DNA of 64,000 bases. Source: DIGJ01 sp041739345 (GTDB taxonomy: Bacteria > Bacillota > Clostridia > Lachnospirales > Lachnospiraceae). The notes under the pieces are model-generated. The model worked only from the letters and a program-made list of their open reading frames with translations, searched no databases and had not been told where the DNA came from. The stretch is from positions 62,001 to 126,000 of the forward strand of contig JBGSNZ010000036.1 in assembly GCA_041739345.1 (NCBI GenBank), written 5' to 3'. Below, in pieces: positions 37,173 to 45,537 of the stretch. A program made the position numbers and the translations under genes. The first letter of the stretch is position 1. Every line of letters starts with the position of its first letter.

Positions 37173-37913
37173 TTATATCATCTTATTTGTACTCTTGCAA
37201 GTAATTTTTACTTCTAAAATGTTACTTAACCCAATCAACATCTGACCTGGTAAATAAAATAACCACATTGCAATCGTAAACCAACCGTAATATTTGTTAA
37301 AAATCTTACTTATATCCGAAACATAACTCGTCAGATTATAGATTCCTACGTGGATATCACAGAAAAAGAATAAAATTAAACCAATGGAAAAAAAATAGCA
37401 TATCTTATCTTTCCAATATTGGCTTATATTCATTGTAAAAATTACCGTTACAACATTGTTTAAAAAACACAAAAAGTAAATCATAGCCAAAGCAGTGACT
37501 ACATCAAATTCTAATTGTAAGCTTATGAAACTCGCGCTTCCCAATACAAACAAAAAAATCAACATACCAACACGATACATAATTGAAATGCTAAATAATT
37601 TTTGTATTCTAAAAAATAACATTACCTGAACTACTAAAAATGCCAAAAGACCTGGAATATAACTAGACGTAAACAATAAAAAGTAGTCTGCAAATACTGA
37701 AAATCCTAGTGCTACCGGTATTAGGAAGGACCGCTTCATATGAATTGATTTTACTAGAACAAAAACAAATAAAAGAGTGATAGAAAGATATTTTATATAG
37801 GCAGAAAACGCAAAAAAACCGTTTATATCCAAGCTTAAAAAGCTTAGATATAAAACAGTTTCTATTATCAAAAAAAATTTAGTTCCAATAGAATTCATCC
37901 AATTTACCGCCAT
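37173..37913 (-). CDS. multi-pass membrane protein, possibly YhhN family
   Basis: 246 residues with about eight hydrophobic helices. The stretch around FSVFADYFLLFTSSYIPGLLAFLVVQ resembles the conserved GD/FADxLL...G..AF core of YhhN/TMEM86 lysoplasmalogenase-like proteins, but the match is weak and function is not claimed. Its first codons overlap the end of the GGDEF-EAL gene by 35 bp, so the two are probably translated from one mRNA. Confidence 0.72.
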   Translation of the reverse strand: MAVNWMNSIGTKFFLIIETVLYLSFLSLDINGFFAFSAYIKYLSITLLFVFVLVKSIHMKRSFLIPVALGFSVFADYFLLFTSSYIPGLLAFLVVQVMLFFRIQKLFSISIMYRVGMLIFLFVLGSASFISLQLEFDVVTALAMIYFLCFLNNVVTVIFTMNISQYWKDKICYFFSIGLILFFFCDIHVGIYNLTSYVSDISKIFNKYYGWFTIAMWLFYLPGQMLIGLSNILEVKITCKSTNKMI

Positions 37914-39492
37914 TCTTCATAAGTGTTAGCAAATTTTCTACTCCTTCTTTTGGAATTGGTTCACTATACAAGAATCCCTGAGCACGACTACAAGCAGCAT
38001 CTTTTAAAAAGGCCTCCTGCCCTCCGCTTTCCACACCTTCTGCAATTACATCAATATTTAAAGCCTTTGCTAACATAATAATTGTCGAAACAATTGCCTG
38101 ATCACTTTTATTATCCATTAAAGTATCTAAAAAGCTTTTATCAATCTTTAAATTATTTACTGGAAGTAGTTTCAAATAATTCATAGATGAATACCCCGTT
38201 CCAAAATCATCGAGTGCAAAACTAACTCCCGTTTTCTTTAGGGCTTCAATTATTTGAACGGAATAATCCATATTTTCAAGTGCTATCGTTTCAGTGATTT
38301 CGAGTTCTAACTTTTGTGGATCAATTTGGCTTATTTGAATGGCATGTCCGATTTTTTCTACTAATTCACTATCTTTAAACTGACGTGGTGATAGATTGAC
38401 CGAAACTGAGATATTTTTATACCCTTGCTCTTCCCATTCTTTTAGCTGCTTACAAGCTTCCATTAGTACCCAATTACCGATTGGAATTATCAACCCAGTT
38501 TCTTCCGCAATCGGAATAAAATCGTTTGGAGCAACCAATCCTTTTGTTGGATGGTTCCACCTTACCAATGCCTCGAAACCAATAATCGTTTCTTTTACTA
38601 AATCTATTTGTGGTTGATAGAAAACTACAAATTCTTCATTTTCAATTGCATTACGAAGCTGAGACTGTAATTCGATTTTATCTTTTAGATCTTGATTAAT
38701 GGTTTCATTATAGTAGCAGTATGTATTTTTTCCGTTGTTTTTAGCCGCATATAATGCAGAATCCAGATTTTTTAATAAGGTTTGTGTTGTTTTACCATCC
38801 TTTGGCGCAAAACAGATACCGATGCTAACGGTCAGGAAAACTTCTTTGGTTGCTAGAATAAATGGATAAGAAAACACATTTTGAATCTTCTTTATCTTTT
38901 TATTGTAGTCTCCGGTATCATCCAAGTTTTGCGTAATTACTGCAAACTCATCTCCACCAAAGCAAGCGAGATAGTCATTTTCACCCATTACCTGCTTAAT
39001 ACGGTCGGTTGCATCAATCAACAATTCATCACCATAAGAATGACCCAAAGTTTCATTAATGAGTCGAAAATTATCAATATCAATGCTCATCAGTGCAAAC
39101 ACTTCATCTTTACGTAGTGTTTTTGTTACACTATCTAGAATTTCGGTAAATGCGAGTCGGTTTGGTAGGCCTGTAATATGATCCGTGAATGCCATCCTAC
39201 GATTTTTCTCATCACTTTTTTTCAGTTCTTCATATTTATCATCAAGTGCTTCTTTTGAAGTTTTTATTTCTTCATAAGCATTTTCTAATCTTTCGTAATT
39301 TTGTTCTAATTCATCCTTTGTTTGCTTAACAATTTTCTCTGCTTTTTTTCTCTTATGAATAGCAAGAGAAAGGGAAAATAAAAGAATGATTAATACACCA
39401 ATTCCAACATAAAGTAATTGTACAAATCGATCTGATAATAGTGTGTCACTACCCCCAAGCGTCGCTATACTCACTAGCATTGTTTTTTGCAT
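37879..39492 (-). CDS. GGDEF-EAL bifunctional c-di-GMP protein
   Basis: 537 residues from ATG 39492. One N-terminal membrane helix (about 28-46), a coiled coil (about 50-95), GGDEF domain (about 100-260) with intact GGDEF, and an EAL domain (about 275-530) with EALVRW, ETIALEN, DDFGTGYSS and AEGVES, all expected for an active phosphodiesterase. Whether it makes or degrades c-di-GMP cannot be decided from sequence. The N-terminal extracytoplasmic part is very short, so it probably does not sense an outside ligand by itself. Confidence 0.93.
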   Translation of the reverse strand: MQKTMLVSIATLGGSDTLLSDRFVQLLYVGIGVLIILLFSLSLAIHKRKKAEKIVKQTKDELEQNYERLENAYEEIKTSKEALDDKYEELKKSDEKNRRMAFTDHITGLPNRLAFTEILDSVTKTLRKDEVFALMSIDIDNFRLINETLGHSYGDELLIDATDRIKQVMGENDYLACFGGDEFAVITQNLDDTGDYNKKIKKIQNVFSYPFILATKEVFLTVSIGICFAPKDGKTTQTLLKNLDSALYAAKNNGKNTYCYYNETINQDLKDKIELQSQLRNAIENEEFVVFYQPQIDLVKETIIGFEALVRWNHPTKGLVAPNDFIPIAEETGLIIPIGNWVLMEACKQLKEWEEQGYKNISVSVNLSPRQFKDSELVEKIGHAIQISQIDPQKLELEITETIALENMDYSVQIIEALKKTGVSFALDDFGTGYSSMNYLKLLPVNNLKIDKSFLDTLMDNKSDQAIVSTIIMLAKALNIDVIAEGVESGGQEAFLKDAACSRAQGFLYSEPIPKEGVENLLTLMKNGGKLDEFYWN

Positions 39493-39563
39493 ATACACTC
39501 TCCCAACTTACTAAATTAAACTAAAGAATGTCACACCCCCAATGACACGTCTTCTTATACATT

Positions 39564-40065
39564 TCAATCATTATACTTCATATCTAAAAAAGAATCAACC
39601 ATAGCCAAATTCTTGTTAGCATAACGCTTGTCAAATGTAACGTCTTTACCAAACCAATCGGGGGGGCAAAAATTGCCTGCTTCTATTTCACTATCAAACT
39701 CAACTTCCACAAATTTTAGTCCTTCTAGATAGCCATGAAAAATATCAAGCTCTGCTGTCAATTTATCGGTTAGCGGTAGGAGATATCTTGTTTTTTCAAT
39801 CAAATGCCCATCAATCTTATCCTTTAGATGTGTAAAACCCTTTTCATCTAATAATACTTCTACTTCATTGCAAACTTTTGCTTCTTTACCCATCTGCTTG
39901 GAAATCCCAAACATTGATTTATATGTAAGAATATAGTCAGAATTACTTTTTCTTATACGTACCACTGGACTCTCACAAAGATAACCCTGTTCTATTTCCT
40001 TTTTTTTGTATTGCTCCAAATTGCTTGGAAGGTATTTTATTTCGAATTTTTTTTTCTATTTCCAT
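39564..40065 (-). CDS. CYTH-domain (triphosphate tunnel) protein, frameshifted at an A9 run
   Basis: The main frame 39564-40019 encodes 151 residues of a CYTH domain (EIEQGYL, VVRIRK, ELDIFHGYLEGL, VEVEFDSEIEA), a fold of inorganic triphosphatases and class IV adenylate cyclases. It lacks an ATG and its signature N-terminal ExExK. That motif is found just upstream in another frame: ATG 40065 starts MEIEKK, then a run of nine A (40047-40055) shifts the frame and leads to a stop after 29 codons. With eight A, the product would read MEIEKKFEIKYLPSNLEQY and continue in the CYTH frame. So this is a recent frameshift, a sequencing error, or a gene read by polymerase slippage. Confidence 0.8.
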
Positions 40066-40117
40066 CTCAATCCCCACTCCTTTTCATTTTCTATGACCTA
40101 TTTATATTTAGAATAGT

Positions 40118-40519
40118 CTATCGAAAAATAAACCACTTACTTAAAATGTAATTTAAAATAACCACAATTACATTCATACATACTTTGGATGCTAAATTAT
40201 TCATAGAAAGTACGTCTACCATTAGAAACATACCTGCTTCATCAATCAACAACGAGACAACTCTAGCTCCAGTAAATTGTATCCCACGTTTTAATAAACT
40301 ATTCTTTTTCTCACCCGTAGAAAAAACGACCAAATCATTTGCTACAAAAGCAAAAATCACAGAAACCGACCATGCTATCACATTCGCTATCAGGTTTTCT
40401 ATTCTCCATTCATTGCAAAGCATATGATATGCTAAAATATTGATTAGTGTAGTAATTGCACCCACAATCAAGTAAGAAATCATCTCACGGTTGCAAAATT
40501 TTTTTAGCAATAATTTCAT
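40118..40519 (-). CDS. GtrA family membrane protein
   Basis: 133 residues from ATG 40519 with four predicted membrane helices, starting after MKLLLKKFCNREMISYLIVG. The helix pattern and AITTLINILAYHML near the start fit GtrA/DPMS-like proteins, which help move undecaprenyl-linked sugars or otherwise assist glycan synthesis. GAGGGG lies before the ATG. No glycosyltransferase gene is adjacent, so the substrate is unknown. Confidence 0.85.
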   Translation of the reverse strand: MKLLLKKFCNREMISYLIVGAITTLINILAYHMLCNEWRIENLIANVIAWSVSVIFAFVANDLVVFSTGEKKNSLLKRGIQFTGARVVSLLIDEAGMFLMVDVLSMNNLASKVCMNVIVVILNYILSKWFIFR

Positions 40520-40822
40520 TCTTACATCCCCTCGCATTCTATCTCTAAATTGTAACAATAATTCATTCTTCTTTCAATAACTTTTCTCCATGGGTTGCAA
40601 TGTCAGCAGTTCGTTGGATTTTCAAAAAATAGTTAGTTGCTACAATCATAAATTCGACGTTTTCCTACAATCTTCGTTTGACAGTCTTCGTCATTTTACT
40701 CTAATTTTTTTACACGAGTTTCATACATTGTGATTATTATATATATTTTCGTATTATTTCATTTTTAATATTCACGTTTTAAACTATTTTGTATTTTTTT
40801 ATGATATTGTGTATTTTTATTG
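40520..40822. other. non-coding region, AT-rich, nothing firm
   Basis: No open frame with a ribosome site on either strand. One further promoter-like TTGACA near 40679 (+) has a 16-bp spaced TCTAAT, weaker than the one at 40823. Confidence 0.4.
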
Positions 40823-40851
40823 TTGACAAGTCCATTTTCATGGTGTATAGT
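40823..40851 (+). promoter_or_regulatory. strong sigma-A promoter of an orphan transcript
   Basis: TTGACA (40823-40828), 17-bp spacer, TATAGT (40846-40851). No protein gene follows on the plus strand before the terminator at 41014. Confidence 0.78.
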
Positions 40852-40857
40852 TCTATA

Positions 40858-41048
40858 TATAACAAATGTCAATAACACTTATCGCATTTTTGAACCTTAA
40901 ACAAAAAAATGATTTCTTGAACAAAATTAACAAATTGAAAGATTATACTCCTTTCCAAAGGGGAGCGTAATTATATATTACTCCATCCTCATTATATATA
41001 CTCATTTATCCCCAGAAAGACCCTCCCCCAAAGGGTCTTTCTACTTTT
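40858..41048 (+). ncRNA. candidate small RNA of about 190 nt
   Basis: Bounded by the promoter at 40823-40851 and a terminator hairpin (41014-41024 AGAAAGACCCT pairing with 41032-41042, then CTTTTG). The interior has a CTCC/GGAG hairpin near 40955-40970. A 34-codon frame from ATG 40867 exists but has no ribosome site and would be almost leaderless, so a non-coding RNA is favoured. No known family recognised; it lacks the long self-pairing expected of 6S RNA. Confidence 0.55.
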
Positions 41049-41065
41049 GTGCTGTAGTATATTTT

Positions 41066-41125
41066 TAAGCCATAGACAATAAAAACAGAGTGACAAATCA
41101 CCCCATTTTTATTGTCTATGGCTTA
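41066..41125 (-). terminator. 20-bp perfect inverted repeat after the chemoreceptor gene
   Basis: Arms 41066-41085 and 41106-41125 are perfect reverse complements. The loop itself contains a small minus-strand hairpin, GGGTGA/TCACTC, followed by TGTTTTT, the likely true termination point for the chemoreceptor transcript. Confidence 0.7.
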
Positions 41126-41155
41126 TTAAATTTACCTTATCCCTATGTTGTTCCT

Positions 41156-42850
41156 TTATAATTTAAAAAATTCTACCATTTCATCCAATTTTTTTGCACT
41201 GACTTGATTTTCCTGCTCTTGCTTTAATACTTCATTGGTTTTTAGTGCAATATCGGATATCTTTGAAGCAATGTCTCCGGAGCCTTCAGCTCCTTCTCCG
41301 GCAGCAGTTGTAATTTCATCGATTGCAATTCTCATCTGCTGTATTAATTGATACAATTGTTCAGAAACATCATTGATTTCTGTTACAACAGTTTGAACCA
41401 CATCCGCATCCTTATCATACTGGATACTAGTATTTACAAGCATTTCATAATCCTTAATCACCTGCGTATCAACAAATTGTAATAAGGTGTTGGAATCTTC
41501 TACAACACTCTCCACCGCCTCTGATACATGATATGTAATATCATTTATTTTAGAAACTGCATTTTTTGAATTTTCTGCCAGAACTCGTATTTCATCTGCA
41601 ACAACAGCAAAACCTTTTCCGGCTTCTCCGGCTCTTGCTGCTTCGATTGCAGCATTTAGAGCTAGCAGATTCGTCTGAGACGTGATACTTAAGATTGTCT
41701 GAGATAAATTCTTGATTTCTTCTATTGCACTCGTTTTCTTAATGGATTCTTTTAATTTTAGATTGGTTTCATTGTATAGTTCAATCGCATATTTCTGTGA
41801 AACAACCGTCTCTTCTTTTAATTTACCAGCTCTAACTTTTATTTCTTTTGCAAGATTTTCACCATTTAATGCTTTTTCTTTCATAGTGGATACTTCGGTT
41901 TCGATTTCATGCGTGGATGCATTCATCTCTTGCGTTGCAGCGGATGTTTCTTGCATACCCGCTGATAACTGCTGCGTTGTTGCCGCTATTTCTTCTATGT
42001 TCATATTTACCAATTCCATACTTGCTGCAGAGTGATTGGTTGTCACTTTGACTCGTTCCGATTCTAGCTGTATTCCATTTACAATTTCTGCAATTTTCAA
42101 CTGCATATTTCTTGATGAATTTGCAATTTCACCAACCTCATCTTTTCTTTTAAGCAACGTCTCTTCAAAATGAAAATTAAAATCACCAATTTCCATTTGT
42201 TTCAGGCGCTCCTTAATCATAGATATTCCTTTTGCGATTGTGTTTCCAAGGAAATACGATGTCACGCATCCAAATAAAAGCATAATTGATGCTAGGAGTG
42301 CAATCATACGCATCGTATCGAAAATACGATTGCTTACATCATTTGTATAAATTCCTACAAACCACATACCGATTACCGTTCCACTCGTATCTTTTATCGG
42401 TATGTAATAAGTCTGGGCTGATTTACCAAGGATCTGTGCTGTGCCAGAATACTCCTTTCCTTCTTTCAAAACCGTTTGAACTACCTGTTCTGAGGCTTGG
42501 GTATTTATCTGCCTGTCTCCTTTTTCATCTACAACATTTGTAGAAACTCTGGTGTCATTTACAAATAAAGTTGCTAATACTTGTGTACCATTTGTAAACT
42601 GATCAATTATATCATAATTTTCATTCAGCAGAGTATCTCCTTTATATAATTTACCTTCCTTTAAACTCCAATCACCCGGATATGCTATTTCTACTAACTG
42701 TGACCCCATATTGGAATAATTCTTTAATTCCTCATTACTTTCAGACGTGATCAGTTGGTTCACTTCAACATAAGTAAATGCTGTTACTGATATCGTTAAC
42801 GTAAGAATAATTAACATTGATGCTAAAACAATTTTCCATTTAATTTTCAT
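41156..42850 (-). CDS. methyl-accepting chemotaxis protein with Cache sensor
   Basis: 564 residues. First membrane helix about 8-27, an extracellular single Cache domain about 30-180 (AQTYYIPIKDTSGTVIGMWFVG is the conserved end), second helix about 185-205, HAMP about 206-260, then a cytoplasmic signalling domain with the hairpin tip core LSITSQTNLLALNAAIEAARAGEAGKGFAVVADEIR-type sequence. Cache domains bind small ligands such as carboxylates; the ligand is not predictable. A sigma-D-like promoter precedes it (42887-42914), tying it to motility genes. No che genes are nearby. Confidence 0.95.
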   Translation of the reverse strand: MKIKWKIVLASMLIILTLTISVTAFTYVEVNQLITSESNEELKNYSNMGSQLVEIAYPGDWSLKEGKLYKGDTLLNENYDIIDQFTNGTQVLATLFVNDTRVSTNVVDEKGDRQINTQASEQVVQTVLKEGKEYSGTAQILGKSAQTYYIPIKDTSGTVIGMWFVGIYTNDVSNRIFDTMRMIALLASIMLLFGCVTSYFLGNTIAKGISMIKERLKQMEIGDFNFHFEETLLKRKDEVGEIANSSRNMQLKIAEIVNGIQLESERVKVTTNHSAASMELVNMNIEEIAATTQQLSAGMQETSAATQEMNASTHEIETEVSTMKEKALNGENLAKEIKVRAGKLKEETVVSQKYAIELYNETNLKLKESIKKTSAIEEIKNLSQTILSITSQTNLLALNAAIEAARAGEAGKGFAVVADEIRVLAENSKNAVSKINDITYHVSEAVESVVEDSNTLLQFVDTQVIKDYEMLVNTSIQYDKDADVVQTVVTEINDVSEQLYQLIQQMRIAIDEITTAAGEGAEGSGDIASKISDIALKTNEVLKQEQENQVSAKKLDEMVEFFKL

Positions 42851-42886
42851 ACTACTTTCTCCTTAGGACATTTTTATATACTACAT

Positions 42887-42914
42887 ATTTCGACATTAAT
42901 TTACACTTTATTTA
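42887..42914 (-). promoter_or_regulatory. sigma-D (sigma-28)-like promoter of the chemoreceptor gene
   Basis: Minus-strand TAAA (42911-42914), 16-bp spacer, GTCGAAAT (42887-42894); Bacillus sigma-D consensus is TAAA, 14-16 bp, GCCGATAT. Confidence 0.6.
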
Positions 42915-42949
42915 GGGAATTTACCAATAAAAAAAGTATTTTAAATAAA

Positions 42950-42994
42950 ATAAAAAATAGGCGGTTTTCTTGTTTATAAAATAAGAAAACCGCC
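42950..42994 (-). terminator. terminator of nfnAB
   Basis: 12-bp perfect stem GGCGGTTTTCTT/AAGAAAACCGCC with 11-base loop, followed on the minus strand by TATTTTTTA. Confidence 0.88.
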
Positions 42995-43026
42995 ATCAAT
43001 TTATTACTATATTATTGGAATCATCT

Positions 43027-44415
43027 TTATTTACTTAAGAATTCGTGAATACCTTTTGCTGCTGCTTTTCCTGCTCCCATTGCTAAAATAACGGTAGCTG
43101 CACCTGTTACAGCATCTCCACCTGCATATACGCCAGTTTTTGAAGTTGCTCCATTTTCTTCTTCTGCGATAATACATTTACGTTTGTTAATTTCAAGTCC
43201 TTTTGTAGTGGAAGAAATTAGTGGATTCGGGCTGGTTCCTAGAGACATAATAACGGTATCTAATTCTAAATCGAATTCTGAATTTGGAACTTCAACTGGT
43301 CTCCTTCTTCCTGATTCATCCGCCTCTCCTAATTCCATTTTTATGCAACTCATGCCTTTTACCCAGCCGTTTTCATCCACTAGTATTTTGGTTGGATTTG
43401 TTAAAAGATCAAAGATGATGCCTTCTTCTTTTGCATGGTGCACTTCTTCTACTCGAGCTGGAAGCTCTTCTTCACTTCTACGATAAACAATATGAACCTC
43501 AGCACCAAGACGAAGGGCTGTTCTTGCAGCATCCATTGCCACATTACCGCCTCCAACAACTGCAACTTTTTTACCAGCAGCGATTGGTGTATCATATTGA
43601 TCACTAAATGCTTTCATTAAATTCGAACGAGTTAAGTATTCGTTTGCTGAGAATACACCATTTGCATTTTCTCCTGGAATCCCCATAAACATTGGCAAAC
43701 CTGCACCAGAGCCAACGAATACAGCATCAAATCCTTCTTCTTCCATCAGCTCATCGATGGTTGTAGCTTTACCAATAACTACATTGGTCTCTATTTTAAC
43801 ACCTAAAGCTTTTACATTATCAATTTCAGGCTGTACAACACCATTCTTTGGAAGACGAAACTCTGGTATTCCATAGGAAAGAACTCCACCCGCTTCATGT
43901 AGTGCTTCGAATATCGTTACTTCGTAGCCAAGTTTAGCCAAATCCCCTGCACAGGTTAATCCTGCAGGACCAGATCCAATGACAGCAACCTTCTTACCAT
44001 TGGCAGCTTCTGGAGCCTTTGGTTTAATTTCATGTTCTTTTGCCCAATCAGCAACAAAACGTTCTAACTTTCCGATGGATACTGCATCGCCCTTAATTCC
44101 ACGGATGCAACGGCATTCACATTGAGATTCCTGTGGACATACTCGTCCACATACCGCTGGTAGTGCTGAATATTTATTTATCACATAATATGCTTCTTCA
44201 AAGTTACCCGCTGCAACTTCTTTAATAAATCCTGGGATATCAATGGATACTGGGCATCCTGTAATACATTTTGCATTTTTACACTGAATGCATCGACTAG
44301 CTTCTGCCATTGCTTCTTCTTCATTATATCCCAAACAAACTTCATTAAAGTTTACTGCACGTACCTTTGGCTCCTGTTCTCTTACAGGAATTCTTTTCAA
44401 AACATCAACTTCCAT
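43027..44415 (-). CDS. nfnB: NfnB-type FAD/Fe-S oxidoreductase (NADPH side), glutamate synthase small subunit-like
   Basis: 462 residues, similar to GltD. An N-terminal pair of [4Fe-4S] motifs (CIQCKNAKCITGC and CGRVCPQESQCECRC), an FAD-binding GSGPAGLTCAG at about residue 147, and a second dinucleotide fold GGGNVAMDAARTALR about 290 for NADPH. Lying directly downstream of an NfnA-like gene with a one-base overlap, it is best read as NfnB of the bifurcating NADH-dependent reduced ferredoxin:NADP oxidoreductase, which balances NADPH, NADH and ferredoxin in fermenters. No glutamate synthase large subunit is near, which argues against a GltD role. Confidence 0.88.
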   Translation of the reverse strand: MEVDVLKRIPVREQEPKVRAVNFNEVCLGYNEEEAMAEASRCIQCKNAKCITGCPVSIDIPGFIKEVAAGNFEEAYYVINKYSALPAVCGRVCPQESQCECRCIRGIKGDAVSIGKLERFVADWAKEHEIKPKAPEAANGKKVAVIGSGPAGLTCAGDLAKLGYEVTIFEALHEAGGVLSYGIPEFRLPKNGVVQPEIDNVKALGVKIETNVVIGKATTIDELMEEEGFDAVFVGSGAGLPMFMGIPGENANGVFSANEYLTRSNLMKAFSDQYDTPIAAGKKVAVVGGGNVAMDAARTALRLGAEVHIVYRRSEEELPARVEEVHHAKEEGIIFDLLTNPTKILVDENGWVKGMSCIKMELGEADESGRRRPVEVPNSEFDLELDTVIMSLGTSPNPLISSTTKGLEINKRKCIIAEEENGATSKTGVYAGGDAVTGAATVILAMGAGKAAAKGIHEFLSK

Positions 44416-45305
44416 TATTTTTCACCTCCGCAATTTCCACAACCACCATGATGGGTATCACCTTCTTGTGTACGTAACACAGCTCTGCCTTCTTCTGACT
44501 TGTACATCAGTTGTCTCTTCATTGATTCATCAAAATCAACCAAATGTCCATCAAATTCAGGACCATCTACACAGGCAAATTTCACTTCTTCACCTACCGT
44601 CAATCGGCAAGCCCCACACATACCAGTACCATCAACCATAATTGGATTCATGCTTACAACGGTAGGGATTCCTAGTTCTTTCGTTAAGAGGCATACAAAT
44701 TTCATCATAATGATTGGTCCAATTGCAATAACTAAATCATAATGTTTACCTTCGTTATTAACCAAGTCTTTAATTTTATCATTTACATTACCCTTAAAAC
44801 CATAAGAGCCGTCATCTGTAGCAACATATACATGCTCAGACCACTGCTTCATTTCTTCTTCTAAGATAATAAGGCTTTTATTTCTAGCTCCAATAATAAC
44901 ATCAACATTATAGCCATTTTGTTTCATCCATTTAACCTGTGGATATACTGGTGCGGTACCAACGCCGCCGGCTACAAATAATATGTTCTTTTTCTTTAAT
45001 TCCTCTGAATCTTCTTCTATCAACTCGGATGCTCTTCCAAGAGGACCTACAAAATCACGGAAGGCATCACCAACTTCTAAGTCCTTCATTTTTTCGGTTG
45101 AGGCTCCTACCGTCTGGAATACAATCGTAACCGTTTGTTTTTCTCTATCATAATCACAAATTGTTAAAGGAATTCTTTCCCCCTCTTCATCCATCTTTAC
45201 TATGACGAACTGTCCTGGATAGCAATGTTTTGCTACTCTAGGTGCTTCTACGTCTAAAAGATAAATCTTATCAGACAATTGTTCTTTCTTTACGATTTTA
45301 AACAT
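44415..45305 (-). CDS. nfnA: NfnA-type ferredoxin:NAD(P) oxidoreductase subunit
   Basis: 296 residues from ATG 45305 (MFKIVKKEQ), preceded by GGAGG. FAD domain with GERIPLTICDYD and VGASTEKM, NAD domain with FVAGGVGTAPVYPQVK, and a C-terminal [2Fe-2S] cluster with MCGACRLTV and KFACVDGPEF; a Cys-rich tail (GGCGNCGGEK) ends the protein. This is the layout of NfnA and PyrK-like subunits. A longer in-frame start at 45350 has no ribosome site. Stop and nfnB start overlap by one base. Confidence 0.88.
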   Translation of the reverse strand: MFKIVKKEQLSDKIYLLDVEAPRVAKHCYPGQFVIVKMDEEGERIPLTICDYDREKQTVTIVFQTVGASTEKMKDLEVGDAFRDFVGPLGRASELIEEDSEELKKKNILFVAGGVGTAPVYPQVKWMKQNGYNVDVIIGARNKSLIILEEEMKQWSEHVYVATDDGSYGFKGNVNDKIKDLVNNEGKHYDLVIAIGPIIMMKFVCLLTKELGIPTVVSMNPIMVDGTGMCGACRLTVGEEVKFACVDGPEFDGHLVDFDESMKRQLMYKSEEGRAVLRTQEGDTHHGGCGNCGGEK

Positions 45306-45354
45306 CCTAATTCCTCCATTTGTTTTATCCGTTATTTCTTTGATTTTCAAAGTT

Positions 45355-45383
45355 ATTATAGCATTTCATCTATTTATAGGCAA
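45355..45383 (-). promoter_or_regulatory. promoter of nfnAB
   Basis: Minus-strand TTGCCT (45378-45383), 17-bp spacer, TATAAT (45355-45360). A TTGACT lies five bases further upstream but at 22-bp spacing. Confidence 0.65.
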
Positions 45384-45458
45384 GTCAATTTTCAGAATAT
45401 TAATTTGACTAGCTAACTATTTTTGTATAATTTTTCCATATTTTTCGAAGCCAAATAG

Positions 45459-45501
45459 CAAAAAACCCTTACACAAGTGAACTACACTCTTTGTGTAAGG
45501 G
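45459..45501 (-). terminator. terminator of the alcohol dehydrogenase gene
   Basis: 11-bp perfect stem CCCTTACACAA/TTGTGTAAGGG, then GTTTTTTGC on the minus strand. Confidence 0.88.
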
Positions 45502-45537
45502 TATTCTATTATATAGATTATCTTTTTACTGTTCTGA

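Noticed and set aside
40867..40971. 34-codon protein in the small RNA candidate
   Set aside because: ATG is about 9 nt from the predicted transcript start with no ribosome site; amino-acid composition is unremarkable. Kept as a non-coding RNA.
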